Shown here: positions 17,949-27,192 of the stretch, piece after piece
Numbering within the stretch: the stretch's first letter is position 1
How the letters are laid out: the number at the start of each line of letters is the position of its first letter
Assembly (NCBI GenBank): GCA_002071445.1
Contig: MWFE01000025.1
Coordinates: 1 to 45,040, forward strand
Direction: 5' to 3'
Origin: Bacteroidetes bacterium ADurb.Bin008
Lineage (GTDB): Bacteria; Bacteroidota; Bacteroidia; Bacteroidales; Tenuifilaceae
Length of the DNA stretch: 45,040 bases
Notes under the pieces: generated by a model
Seen by the model: only the letters and a program-made list of their open reading frames with translations
What the model was told of the DNA's origin: nothing
The model's database searches: none
Made by a program: the position numbers and the translations under genes

Positions 17949-19562
17949 ATGAAAAGAATTGCATTAATCATGTCAGCGGTCTCATTGTTTTTCTCGGCCT
18001 GCCAACCGCAAAACGAGATACAATCGAAGGTAGATAACTTTATCGAAGTTGACCTCACAGCCGACATCAGCCATCTTTCGGATAAGGAAAAACAAATGCT
18101 TCCCCTACTCTTTGAAGCAGCCCAAATTATGGATGACATTTTTTGGCAGCAAGCCTACGGTGATAAACACGCACTAATGGAAAGCATTAAGGATGAAGCT
18201 ACTAAAAGATTCTTGGAGATTAACTACGGGCCATGGGAAAGGTTGAATAATAACGAACCTTTTATTAGAGGTTACGGCAGCAAGCCCCTGGGAGCTAATT
18301 TTTACCCTTTGGACATGAGCAAGGAGGAGTTTGAAGCCTTTGATTCTGATACAAAAAGCAGCCTTTACACAGTTATCGGTCGAAAAGATGATGGCACTCT
18401 GGAGTCGGTCCCCTATAGCCAAGCCTACAACGAGCAGCACGAAAAGGCAGCAGAATTACTACTGAAGGCTGCTGAATTGGCAGAAGATGAAGGGCTGAAA
18501 AACTACCTTGCTGCACGCTCACAAGCCCTGCTGACAGATGACTACCTGGCAAGCGATTTGGCATGGATGGACATGAAGACCAACAACATTGACTTTGTTA
18601 TTGGTCCCATCGAAAATTACGAAGATAGGCTTTTTGGCTACAAGGCTGCACATGAGGCATTTATTCTAATAAAAGACCTTGAATGGAGCAGTAAATTGAG
18701 TCGCTTTGCCGCCCTCCTACCCGAACTACAGAACAGTCTGCCGGTTAGCCCCGAGTATAAAAAAGAGGTACCAGGAAGCGATAGCGATCTTGGTGTATAT
18801 GACGTTGTTTTCTATGCAGGCGATTGCAATGCAGGGAGCAAAACCATCGCCATTAACCTACCCAACGATGCCCGGGTACACGTGGAAAAGGGCAGCCGTA
18901 AGCTACAGCTGAAAAATACCATGCAATACAAATTCGACAAAATTCTTGTGCCAATCAGCGAATTGATAATTGATGAGGATCAGCGTAAGCACATTACATT
19001 CGACGCCTTTTTCGAAAACACCATGTTCCACGAAGTGGCACACGGGCTTGGCATTAAACAGACCATTAATGAAAAGGGAACTGTTCGGGAAGCCCTGAAA
19101 GATACCTATAGTGCCATAGAAGAGAATAAGGCCGATATTCTTGGGTTGTACATGGTGACCAAACTATACGAAATGGGAGAATTCCCCGGCAAGGATTTAA
19201 TGGACAACTATGTAACCTTTATGGCTGGAATATTTCGCTCCGTTCGATTTGGAGCTGCATCGGCACACGGAAAAGCCAACATGATGCGTTTTTACTATTT
19301 CCAGGAGCATGACGCCTTTACCCGCAATCCCGAAACGGGAACTTACCGTGTTAATTTCGATAACATGACAAAAGCCATGCATATGCTGGCCTACAGAACC
19401 CTCACTATTCAGGGTGACGGTGATTACGAAGCTGCAAAGAAAATGCTTGAAAGCATGGGGTATATTAAAGAAGAATTGCAAAACGATTTGAATCGTATCA
19501 ATTCATCGAATATTCCTGTGGATATTAGGTTTAAACAGGGCTTGCATATGTTAGGATTGTAA
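17949..19562 (+). CDS. M49-like zinc metallopeptidase (dipeptidyl-peptidase III related) lipoprotein
   Basis: 537 residues. A signal peptide with lipobox LFFSAC gives a lipid-anchored envelope protein. The zinc site is HEVAH (361-365), with the second glutamate motif EENKAD at 391-396, about 30 residues later, as in family M49. The classical dipeptidyl-peptidase III has a six-residue HExxGH and a length near 700; here there is a five-residue HExxH, as reported for a Caldithrix relative, and the protein is shorter. The catalytic Glu362 is present. It may act as a peptidase or another zinc hydrolase. The SiaB-family kinase gene follows after 20 bases, probably in the same transcript. Confidence 0.82.
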   Translation: MKRIALIMSAVSLFFSACQPQNEIQSKVDNFIEVDLTADISHLSDKEKQMLPLLFEAAQIMDDIFWQQAYGDKHALMESIKDEATKRFLEINYGPWERLNNNEPFIRGYGSKPLGANFYPLDMSKEEFEAFDSDTKSSLYTVIGRKDDGTLESVPYSQAYNEQHEKAAELLLKAAELAEDEGLKNYLAARSQALLTDDYLASDLAWMDMKTNNIDFVIGPIENYEDRLFGYKAAHEAFILIKDLEWSSKLSRFAALLPELQNSLPVSPEYKKEVPGSDSDLGVYDVVFYAGDCNAGSKTIAINLPNDARVHVEKGSRKLQLKNTMQYKFDKILVPISELIIDEDQRKHITFDAFFENTMFHEVAHGLGIKQTINEKGTVREALKDTYSAIEENKADILGLYMVTKLYEMGEFPGKDLMDNYVTFMAGIFRSVRFGAASAHGKANMMRFYYFQEHDAFTRNPETGTYRVNFDNMTKAMHMLAYRTLTIQGDGDYEAAKKMLESMGYIKEELQNDLNRINSSNIPVDIRFKQGLHMLGL

Positions 19563-19582
19563 ACACAAAAAATTGAAAAGAT

Positions 19583-20161
19583 ATGAATCTCAGCTTCAAC
19601 TTTATTAAATCGGTGTCGAACATTTACGACGAGATGATTGAAAATGGCTTTTCGCTAGTTTACCTCGGTGAATTCAGCCACGGAATTACCAAGATGTTCA
19701 CCTCAATGGCCGAATCGGACATGGAGAAGCAAAGCGAGGAGCGGTCGGTACAGAGAAAAGTATTCCATGTAATGGTCGAAACTCTTCAGAACATGAACAA
19801 GCATTCCGACGAGATTAGGGAAAGGAAAATCGGCAGTGGATTGTTTATCATTGGGAAGAAGTTGGATACCTACTACGTGATTACCTCCAACATGGTAGCC
19901 AGAAAGCACAAGGATGCCCTTGAAAAGTCTTTAATCACTGTAAATAATGCCACTCAGGAGGAGCTGAAAGAAATGTATAAAAAACAGATTAAGGAAGGAC
20001 AACTATCGGAAAAGGGTGGTGCCGGGCTTGGGCTGATTGATATTGCCAGAAAAACAGGGGAAACTCTGGATTACCAATTCCTACAACTTGACGATGAGAA
20101 CTATTTCTTCATTCTGAAGGTTGAAATCAATGCAAAAAAGTTTGCTAAAGACGCATACTAG
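19583..20161 (+). CDS. SiaB-family protein kinase (DUF6272)
   Basis: 192 residues, a GHKL-type ATP-binding fold as in Pseudomonas SiaB, the kinase that phosphorylates SiaC on Thr68. The N-box-like helix VFHVMVETLQNMNKHS (60-75, E66 and N70) and the glycine-rich lid GGAGLGLIDIARKTG (145-159) are clear, with KIGSGLFIIG between them. No signal peptide or membrane segment is present, so it is cytoplasmic. It lies 20 bases behind the M49-like gene and before a strong terminator. Its probable substrates, three SiaC paralogues, are at 6.8-8.1 kb; no SiaA-like PP2C phosphatase is in the window. The family call is confident; the pairing is inferred. Confidence 0.85.
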   Translation: MNLSFNFIKSVSNIYDEMIENGFSLVYLGEFSHGITKMFTSMAESDMEKQSEERSVQRKVFHVMVETLQNMNKHSDEIRERKIGSGLFIIGKKLDTYYVITSNMVARKHKDALEKSLITVNNATQEELKEMYKKQIKEGQLSEKGGAGLGLIDIARKTGETLDYQFLQLDDENYFFILKVEINAKKFAKDAY

Positions 20162-20194
20162 AAGCAAACAGAATTTCTTTTAAATATTTATTTT

Positions 20195-20232
20195 ACATAC
20201 AGCTACTAATTTCAGTAGCTGTATGTTTTTTT
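20195..20232 (+). terminator. Intrinsic terminator after the siaB-like gene
   Basis: Perfect 13-base arms, 20195-20207 and 20214-20226, with loop AATTTC, followed by an unbroken T run to 20232. It ends the M49-siaB transcript 33 bases after the stop codon. Confidence 0.9.
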
Positions 20233-20459
20233 ACAACGAAGCCATTTATCGCCTGCATCCATTATTAGTATTTTCCAATTACTCCATCTTATTGACATTG
20301 GCACTCTTTTTGAAAAAAAAGTGGTTTTTTTTTAATAAATTTTTTTAAAAGATAATAGGGGTAAGCGCATAGTAAAATGTCATAGTAACAAATCAACAAA
20401 TAATTTGATGACATAAGAATCATCACTAATTAATAACCCTAAAACATAATTATTTAATA
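20233..20459. other. AT-rich leader region of the TonB-dependent receptor gene
   Basis: About 225 bases without an ORF between the terminator and the receptor start. It includes long A and T runs at about 20310-20350. The receptor promoter should be here, but no TAnnTTTG element with full match was found. Confidence 0.4.
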
Positions 20460-22844
20460 ATGAAAAAGATTTCTATTGTTTGCATTTTCGTCATTCTGAA
20501 TTTGAGCCTAAATGCACAAACCATCAGCCAAACTGTTAGGGGAACAGTGATGGACAAACAAACCAAAGTTACCCTCCCCGGTGCCAACGTGCTGTTAACA
20601 CATCTCGATCCTGTGAAGGGTACATCATCCGATGAAAATGGCAATTTTCGTTTCACCGACGTTCCTGTTGGGCGAATAAGTTTGGTTGTTACATACCTTG
20701 GATACCACGAAGTGGTATTGAACAACCTGAACCTTCAGGCTGGAAAAGAGTTGGTATTGAACATCTACCTGGAAGAGATGGCACAGTCCATTGATGAGGT
20801 ACGAATTGTGCACAATATTGATAAAACCGAACCAACAAACCGCATGGCCACCGTGAGCGCCCGTGGTTTCACAGTGGAAGAAACCGAACGATATGCGGGT
20901 AGCCGAAACGACCCGGCCAAGATGGCCGCCAACTATGCCGGTGTTATGGGCGTTGACGATTCGCGAAACGATATTATTATTCGAGGTAACTCTCCTCTTG
21001 GTCTCCTGTGGCGATTGGAAGATGTGGACATACCCAACCCCAACCACTGGGGAAATTCTGGTTCAACGGGCGGCCCCGTGAGCATGCTCAACAGCACTCT
21101 TTTAGAGAACTCCGATTTCTATACCGGTGCCTTTCCCGCTGAATATGGCAATGCCCTATCGGGAGTATTCGATCTGAAAATGCGCAAAGGAAACAACGAG
21201 AAGTACGAATTTTTGGGTCAGGCTGGCTTCAATGGTTTCGAACTTGGTGCCGAAGGCCCCCTCTCCAAAAACAGTGGCTCTTCATTTCTTATCAATTACC
21301 GATACTCCACGCTTGGACTTTTTAGTAAACTGGGAATGGATTTCGGTGCTGTGGGAGTACCCGAATACCAGGATTTAGCTTTCAAAGTTGACCTCCCCAA
21401 CACCAAACTCGGGCATTTATCGCTTTTCGGACTTGGGGGCATCAGCTACATTGAAATTTGGCCCAGCCGAAACCCCGATGGGTTGAACTACTACGGCCCA
21501 GATGCCTTGGATATCACCTCTGGAACAAATATGGGAGTGGTAGGCCTCTCATCGTTATATACCATTAACCCTAGAACTTACCTTAAGGTTACATTGGCTG
21601 CCATGGGGCAAGATGCATTCACAGAGGGCGATACCCTGAGCGAAGATAAGGTCAGGTTCAGGGTTTATCAGCTACACCAGATTGAGAATAAACTTTCCAC
21701 TTCAGCCGTACTAAATCACAAGGTTAACGCAAAACATCTGGTGAAAGGCGGTATTAGCAGCAAGTTGATAAGCAGCAACAATCATGATAAGTATTGGGCC
21801 GAATGGGCCAATGAATATAGGACACAACTTGATTTCGAGGGCTACTCGTGGCTCATACAGCCCTATATCCAATGGCAATACAAACCCATTGACAATATTG
21901 TACTTAATGCAGGATTGCACTATAACCACTATACATTCAACGGCACACATTCCTTAGAGCCTCGTTTGGGTGCCAAATACAACATAACCAACAGGCAATC
22001 GGTAAGTTTTGGTTATGGGCTACATAGCCAAATAGCACCGCCATTTGTGTACTACATACAGGAATATCAAGATGACGGTTCCTACATTCGCACCAATACG
22101 GAACTCGGCCTAACCAAAGCACATCACCTTGTTGTGGGCTATGATTTGAAAATCAATACATTCACACGAATTAAAATTGAAACATACTACCAAAAGATTT
22201 TCGATGCACCGGTAGATGCAAAGGGCTCCAACCCATTCTCCATGTTGAACAACGGGGCCAGCTTCGAATTTAGCATGCCCTCATACTACTTGACCAACAA
22301 GGGTACAGGAGAAAATTATGGGATTGAACTCACCCTGGAGCGATTCCTTAACAAGGGCCTTTACTTCCTATTCACCACTTCGCTTTTCGATGCAAAGTAC
22401 ACGGGTAGTGACTCAAAGACCTATAACTCTGCATTTAACAACAACTACGTAATAAATTTGCTTGCCGGCAAGGAGTTCTATTTTGGACGTAGTGCTTCAA
22501 AAAGACAGAGTTCTCTTGTCATAGATATTAAGGGAATGTTGGCTGGAGGTAAACGCAAAACACCTTGGGTGGCAGTGTACAACGAAGAGGAAAAGATATA
22601 CGAACGGGTGTGGGACTACAATAGAGCATACGATGAAAAGATGAAAGACTACATGAAAGCCGATCTCAGAATTATGTATCGGCTCAACAAAAAAGGAGTC
22701 ACACAGGAATGGGGAATTGACATCTCTAACCTTTTTAATTACAGGAACTTACAAAGTGAAAGATTTAATGAGATTACAGGTGAAACTGCCCCCGTTTATC
22801 AAACAAGCATGATGGCCATACCCCATTGGCGAATAATATTCTAG
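20460..22844 (+). CDS. TonB-dependent receptor with carboxypeptidase-regulatory-like domain
   Basis: 794-residue outer membrane transporter. The signal peptide ends near LSLNA. A carboxypeptidase D regulatory-like domain follows at about 25-112 (VRGTVMDKQTKVTLPGANVLL...GNFRFTDVPVGRISLVVTYLGY). The plug starts after SIDEVRIV and contains NDIIIRGNSPLGLLWRLEDVDIPNPNHWG and AFPAEYGNALSGVFDL. A beta-barrel fills the rest, ending in a phenylalanine (HWRIIF). There is no partner SusD lipoprotein, so it is not a Sus-type glycan pair. The ligand is unknown. A DUF2807 lipoprotein follows 44 bases downstream and may be in the same operon. Confidence 0.9.
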   Translation: MKKISIVCIFVILNLSLNAQTISQTVRGTVMDKQTKVTLPGANVLLTHLDPVKGTSSDENGNFRFTDVPVGRISLVVTYLGYHEVVLNNLNLQAGKELVLNIYLEEMAQSIDEVRIVHNIDKTEPTNRMATVSARGFTVEETERYAGSRNDPAKMAANYAGVMGVDDSRNDIIIRGNSPLGLLWRLEDVDIPNPNHWGNSGSTGGPVSMLNSTLLENSDFYTGAFPAEYGNALSGVFDLKMRKGNNEKYEFLGQAGFNGFELGAEGPLSKNSGSSFLINYRYSTLGLFSKLGMDFGAVGVPEYQDLAFKVDLPNTKLGHLSLFGLGGISYIEIWPSRNPDGLNYYGPDALDITSGTNMGVVGLSSLYTINPRTYLKVTLAAMGQDAFTEGDTLSEDKVRFRVYQLHQIENKLSTSAVLNHKVNAKHLVKGGISSKLISSNNHDKYWAEWANEYRTQLDFEGYSWLIQPYIQWQYKPIDNIVLNAGLHYNHYTFNGTHSLEPRLGAKYNITNRQSVSFGYGLHSQIAPPFVYYIQEYQDDGSYIRTNTELGLTKAHHLVVGYDLKINTFTRIKIETYYQKIFDAPVDAKGSNPFSMLNNGASFEFSMPSYYLTNKGTGENYGIELTLERFLNKGLYFLFTTSLFDAKYTGSDSKTYNSAFNNNYVINLLAGKEFYFGRSASKRQSSLVIDIKGMLAGGKRKTPWVAVYNEEEKIYERVWDYNRAYDEKMKDYMKADLRIMYRLNKKGVTQEWGIDISNLFNYRNLQSERFNEITGETAPVYQTSMMAIPHWRIIF

Positions 22845-22888
22845 AGCGAATGATAACCCATATCTACTAACTAAATAATTATCAAACC

Positions 22889-23530
22889 ATGAGAAAATTA
22901 CTGCTAGTTTTTACTCTTCCCATGCTACTCCTTTCATGCGGCAAGGAGTACCAAACCCTTGTCGGGAAAGGAGAGTTGGAATCGGAAACCCGCATATTGG
23001 AAGAATTCACGAACGTAAAAAGCACCATCGCTGCTAATATCCAAATTTTTGAAAGTGATGAATATAAAGTGGTTGTGACACTACAAAAAAACTTAATACC
23101 CTACCTCGAAACAACTGTTAAGAACGGTGTACTTTCCATTTCATTTGACGGTTACAGCGTTTCCACCAATAAGCCCATCAGCATTGACATCTACACCCCT
23201 TCTTTGAACGAATTTACACTCACCGGATCGGGGGATGTAACATCGGAATTACCACTTAGCAACATAAATCTCACGGGTTCAGGGAATTTTAATTGCGTGG
23301 GAGAAGTTGATAACTTAAATATCACCCTGTCGGGTTCGGGCAATTTCCATCTGTTCGATATGCTTGCAATCAATGCAGATATTGCCTTAACGGGTTCGGG
23401 AAATATCTATGTAACCGTAATTGAGAACCTCAAGGTTACCATTACTGGGTCGGGAAACGTGTATTACAAGGGCAACCCATCCATCAATACATCGATATTG
23501 GGTAGCGGCAATGCCATCAATAGCAATTGA
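22889..23530 (+). CDS. DUF2807 (GIN-domain) lipoprotein
   Basis: 213-residue lipoprotein with lipobox LLLSC (Cys17). It has the head-GIN/DUF2807 beta-helix pattern: a leading FTNVKSTIAANIQIFESDEYKVVV segment and six repeats built around T-G-S-G-N/D (LTGSGD, LTGSGN, LSGSGN, LTGSGN, ITGSGN, LGSGN), each about 20 residues apart. Such domains form a right-handed beta-helix and occur in envelope proteins and anti-sigma-like proteins of Bacteroidota; the biochemical role is not known. It lies behind the TonB-dependent receptor and ends before a bidirectional terminator. Confidence 0.88.
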   Translation: MRKLLLVFTLPMLLLSCGKEYQTLVGKGELESETRILEEFTNVKSTIAANIQIFESDEYKVVVTLQKNLIPYLETTVKNGVLSISFDGYSVSTNKPISIDIYTPSLNEFTLTGSGDVTSELPLSNINLTGSGNFNCVGEVDNLNITLSGSGNFHLFDMLAINADIALTGSGNIYVTVIENLKVTITGSGNVYYKGNPSINTSILGSGNAINSN

Positions 23531-23566
23531 CAAAGACAGAGTAACAGGAACTATTATGGAAATAAA

Positions 23567-23602
23567 AAAGGGGGAAGCATACTTCATCATGCTTTCCCCT
23601 TT
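23567..23602. terminator. Bidirectional terminator between the DUF2807 gene and buk
   Basis: Arms 23567-23580 and 23589-23602 form a 14-bp stem with one G-T wobble and an 8-base loop. On the minus strand a run of six T follows the stem; on the plus strand the T run is weaker. It separates two converging transcripts. Confidence 0.85.
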
Positions 23603-23631
23603 GTGTTTAGTAAGATTTATTAGCCCCGGGT

Positions 23632-24705
23632 CTAATATTCCTTCACCTCAATCTCTCCCCTAAGTGCCATTAGGGCATTCATGGCTAAGGCTTGCATTTC
23701 GTCCTCTCCGGGATAAACGGAAACGGGGGCAATGAACCCCACCATTTCCTTAATGTACTCTACCAAGTAGGGGTTGTGAGCAACCCCTCCTGTCAGTATA
23801 ATTCCATCCACAGCACCCTTTAGCACAACTGCCATCTGCCCTATCCATTTGGCAATATTATACGACATGGCATCCTGCAGCAGTTTAGCCTTCGAGTCGC
23901 CCTCCTTGGCGCTGGTCTCAATTTTATATGCATCGTTAGTTCCAGCGTGGGCCACCAAACCTCCCTTGCCGGTCAACATTTTCTTCACCTCTTCATAATC
24001 GACCTCTCCGCTGAAACAGAGCTTAGCCAACTGTCCGGCAGGCACAGTTCCTGCCCGTTCGGGCGAGAATGGGCCTTCGCCATCGAGAGCATTGTTCACA
24101 TCGATCACCCGGCCTTTGCAATGGGCTCCAACCGATATACCACCACCCAGGTGGGCCACGATCACATTGAGTTCCTCATACTTCTTATCGAGCGTTTTGG
24201 CATACTGGCGTGCAATTGCCTTTTGATTCAAAGCATGGAAAATTGAAACCCTTTCGAACTTGGGATGACCGGTAAGGCGAGCAACCTCCTGCATCTCGTC
24301 AACAACCACCGGGTCGGCAATGAACGCTTTGGCATACGGCAAGGTAGAGGCAATATCATCAGCTATCAATGCACCCAGGTTGCTGGCGTGTTCGCCGCGT
24401 ATGCAGTTCATCAAATCGGTCTTCATGCGCGAATTGACGTAGTAAACGCCCGATTCGATTGGCTTTATCAGGCCACCCCTACCAACCACAGCAGTTATTT
24501 TGCTAACATCGATTTCGGCCTCCTGTAACTCCTTAAGAATTATCTCACGGCGAAATTCAAACTGGTCAGCAATTCTCCTGTAGTGACTCAACTCTTCTGC
24601 GTTGTGACGAATGGTCTTCAAAAATATGGACTTCGTATTGCAGTACACTGCAATCTTGGTGGATGTTGACCCGGGATTTATGGCCAGAATATTAACATCT
24701 TCCAT
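23632..24705 (-). CDS. buk: Butyrate kinase
   Basis: Converts an acyl phosphate (butyryl, isobutyryl or isovaleryl phosphate) plus ADP to the free acid and ATP. The 357 residues match butyrate kinase rather than acetate kinase in length and motifs: LAINPGSTSTKIAVY near the start, VGRGGLIKPIESGVYYVN, IADPVVVDEM, IFHALNQKAIAR, VAHLGGGISVGAH and DGIILTGGVAHN. It is the last of three genes, 27 bases behind ptb. Substrate chain length cannot be decided from the sequence. The nearby branched-chain dehydrogenase makes branched acyl groups plausible. Confidence 0.93.
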   Translation of the reverse strand: MEDVNILAINPGSTSTKIAVYCNTKSIFLKTIRHNAEELSHYRRIADQFEFRREIILKELQEAEIDVSKITAVVGRGGLIKPIESGVYYVNSRMKTDLMNCIRGEHASNLGALIADDIASTLPYAKAFIADPVVVDEMQEVARLTGHPKFERVSIFHALNQKAIARQYAKTLDKKYEELNVIVAHLGGGISVGAHCKGRVIDVNNALDGEGPFSPERAGTVPAGQLAKLCFSGEVDYEEVKKMLTGKGGLVAHAGTNDAYKIETSAKEGDSKAKLLQDAMSYNIAKWIGQMAVVLKGAVDGIILTGGVAHNPYLVEYIKEMVGFIAPVSVYPGEDEMQALAMNALMALRGEIEVKEY

Positions 24706-24732
24706 CGCTACGATGATTTTAAATTGAGCACT

Positions 24733-25638
24733 CTATTTCGATGCGTTTGCGGCAAGAGCTATGGAATACATTTTGGATTTAACGCTGTCGCCACGCGATG
24801 TAAGCACGCATGGGACTTTTGCCCCTACAACCATTGCCCCCAACTCGCCCTTGGCCAGTTTGGTGCATGCTTTGAAGAATACGTTACCACTCTCGATGTT
24901 GGGGAAAAGGATACAGTCGGCATCGCCGGCTACCTCGCCTGTCAACTTTTTAATTTGAGCCGATTCTTTGTCAATGGCCACATCCAATGCCAATGGACCA
25001 TCAATCAAAGCGTTTTTAATCTGCCCCCTATCCCCCATTTTGGAGATAATGGTTGCGTCCACGCAGGCCGGCATGGCTGTAGAAACCTGCTCTGTTGCCG
25101 CCAGAAGGGCAACTTTGGGCTTTTCGATGCCAAGCGAGTGGGCAACATCGACCAGGTAGTTGGTTATGGCAATTTTTTGGCTGATATCCGGTGCCGGAAT
25201 TATGGCCACATCGCCTACCACCAGCAATTTTGGGTACGTTGGCACCTGTACCACCGTAACGTGCGAAAGCACAGCTTTTGGGGGCATGAGCCCGGTTTCC
25301 TTGTTAAGAATGGCACGCATGTACTTGTCGGTACTCACAAGGCCTTTCATCAGCACATTACCCTCACCTTTATTAATTAACTCCACCGCTTTATTGGCAG
25401 CTTTCATCTCGTCGTTCTCCTGAACAATTCTAAACTTTGCAGGGTCAATTTTATGCTTGGCACAAACCTCCTTAATGGTTTTTTCGTCCCCCACAAGGGT
25501 TGCCTCAACAATTCCCATGTCCACGGCCATGCTAACCGCTTCAATGGTATGGTCATCGTTGGCATAGGCAGCTACCAATCTCTTCTTGGGCTTGCTCTTA
25601 AGTACATCGAAGAGCTGATCTAATTTTGTAATCGACAT
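24733..25638 (-). CDS. ptb: Phosphate butyryltransferase
   Basis: Swaps CoA of an acyl-CoA for phosphate, feeding the kinase encoded next to it. The 301 residues belong to the phosphotransacylase (PTA_PTB) fold: VAYANDDHTIEAVSMAVDMGIVEATLVGD at the start, EGNVLMKGLVSTDKYMRAIL, LSHVTVVQVP, VGDVAIIPAPDI and a C-terminal GDADCILFPNIESGNVFFKA with GAKVPCVLTSRGD. The gene order ackA-ptb-buk, with gaps of 40 and 27 bases, suggests one transcript. With no separate pta in view, this enzyme might also serve acetyl-CoA for the acetate kinase; that is inference. Confidence 0.92.
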   Translation of the reverse strand: MSITKLDQLFDVLKSKPKKRLVAAYANDDHTIEAVSMAVDMGIVEATLVGDEKTIKEVCAKHKIDPAKFRIVQENDEMKAANKAVELINKGEGNVLMKGLVSTDKYMRAILNKETGLMPPKAVLSHVTVVQVPTYPKLLVVGDVAIIPAPDISQKIAITNYLVDVAHSLGIEKPKVALLAATEQVSTAMPACVDATIISKMGDRGQIKNALIDGPLALDVAIDKESAQIKKLTGEVAGDADCILFPNIESGNVFFKACTKLAKGELGAMVVGAKVPCVLTSRGDSVKSKMYSIALAANASK

Positions 25639-25678
25639 ATCCTATTAACTATTAAATGTTTAACAAATTATTATCATT

Positions 25679-26893
25679 TTACTTCTTATTCATACGGCTA
25701 ACAATAGAAGCTGTATCGGAGGCAATAACCAGCTCCTCGTTGGTTGTAATGGCCATAACCTTAACCTTGGAGTTGGGTTTGGTTAACATAACATCCTTAG
25801 CCCTAACGCCATTATTAGCCTTTTTGTCAAAATCAACACCCATGAATGCCAGGGGTTCGCAAACTTTTTCGCGCAGGCAGAAATCGTTCTCGCCAATGCC
25901 ACCGGTAAAGATAATCAAATCTACACCCCCCATCGAAGCGGCGTAGGAGCCGATAAACTGTGTAACACGGTAGTTGTACATATCCAAAGCCAGCTTGGCC
26001 CTCTCGTGTCCTTCATTGGCAGCAGTCTCCAAATCGCGCATGTCTGACGAAAGACCGGATATACCGGCAACACCGCTCTTCTTATTAATTAAATCACTGA
26101 TACCCTTAAAGTTGAGATTCTCTCTCTCGGCAATATAGAGCAGTACACCGGGGTCGATACTACCGCAACGGGTACCCATTATCAGTCCATCCACAGGGGT
26201 AAAACCCATGGACGTATCAACAGACTTTCCATTTTTGATGGCAGCAATGGAAGCACCATTGCCCAAATGGCACGTTATGATGTTGACCTTATTAAAATCT
26301 AAATCGGCTAATTTACAGGCTTTCTTGGCCACGTATTTATGGCTTGTTCCGTGGAATCCATACTTACGAATTTTGAAAGTTTCGTAATACTGATATGGAA
26401 TTCCATACATAAACACATGCTGAGGCATGGTTTGATGGAAAGAGGTGTCGAAAACTGCCACCTGAGGGATTCCGGGTAGCAGACCCTCCATGGAAAGTAT
26501 CCCTTTCAGGTTTGCCGGATTGTGCAGTGGTGCCAACTCGATGCATTTTTCGATTTCGATCTTAACCTTTTCGGTTATAAAACTGCTCTCGGTGAAGAAT
26601 TCGCCCCCATGTGCCACCCGATGTCCCACAGCCTTAATATCGGCCAAACTTTTTATAACACCATGCTTTTTATCAACAAGGGCTTTTAAAATCAGATCTA
26701 TGCCTACCGTATGGTCGGGAATATCGCGAACCATTTCATAACGCTCTTTTCCCTCAGGTTTATGGGTAAGAATACCATCGGTAATACCAATACGCTCAAC
26801 GATACCCTTCGCAAGGACCTTTTCCTTTTCGCACATATCAATCACTTGATATTTAATCGAAGAGCTGCCGCAATTTAAAACAAGTACTATCAT
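25679..26893 (-). CDS. ackA: Acetate kinase
   Basis: Makes acetate and ATP from acetyl phosphate and ADP, or the reverse. The 404 residues carry the family motifs: LVLNCGSSSIKYQV at the start, GHRVAHGG, VAVFDTSFHQTMP, YGFHGTSHKYV, ITCHLGNGASIAAI, TPVDGLIMGTRCGSIDPG and TGGIGEN. It is the first gene of ackA-ptb-buk. The combination is unusual: ackA usually pairs with pta, while ptb usually pairs with buk alone. Propionate kinase activity is possible, since the families overlap. The leader upstream of 26893 is AT-rich with no clear promoter. Confidence 0.93.
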   Translation of the reverse strand: MIVLVLNCGSSSIKYQVIDMCEKEKVLAKGIVERIGITDGILTHKPEGKERYEMVRDIPDHTVGIDLILKALVDKKHGVIKSLADIKAVGHRVAHGGEFFTESSFITEKVKIEIEKCIELAPLHNPANLKGILSMEGLLPGIPQVAVFDTSFHQTMPQHVFMYGIPYQYYETFKIRKYGFHGTSHKYVAKKACKLADLDFNKVNIITCHLGNGASIAAIKNGKSVDTSMGFTPVDGLIMGTRCGSIDPGVLLYIAERENLNFKGISDLINKKSGVAGISGLSSDMRDLETAANEGHERAKLALDMYNYRVTQFIGSYAASMGGVDLIIFTGGIGENDFCLREKVCEPLAFMGVDFDKKANNGVRAKDVMLTKPNSKVKVMAITTNEELVIASDTASIVSRMNKK

Positions 26894-27171
26894 TTAGGAA
26901 ATTTTATTTGATTATCAATAGGTTATAGTTAAAAAATGGAATTAACAAACTTAACTAAAAATAGTAAATATTCAATTGTGCTGTGAATTTATTAACAATT
27001 ATATTCAAATTAGCTTGCAGAATACCCGCCTTGATTTTTATACTTCTCTGAATTACAATGTGTTTTTTTTACATCAACGTGATTAATAACATCTTTTTTA
27101 TTAGCTATTGGGATATATGGTCAGGATTATATCTTTTAGAAACAAAAATAATAACCCGATAAAATAGCGGT

Positions 27172-27192
27172 TGTAGAGATTGGAAACGATGC
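27172..27192 (+). repeat. 21-bp direct repeat, copy 1
   Basis: Starts TGTAGAGATTGG and is identical over 21 bases to 28964-28984. The two copies bracket about 1.8 kb of gene-poor DNA between ackA and batE. They could be target or attachment-site duplications, or two members of a dispersed repeat. Confidence 0.75.

Noticed and set aside
23210..23520. Regular nucleotide repeats about 60 bases apart, considered as a possible CRISPR-like array
   Set aside because: They are the coding repeats of the T-G-S-G-N motif in the DUF2807 beta-helix.
24724..25380. Plus-strand ORF of 218 codons
   Set aside because: Antisense to ptb; rich in His, Cys and Phe as expected for a shadow frame.
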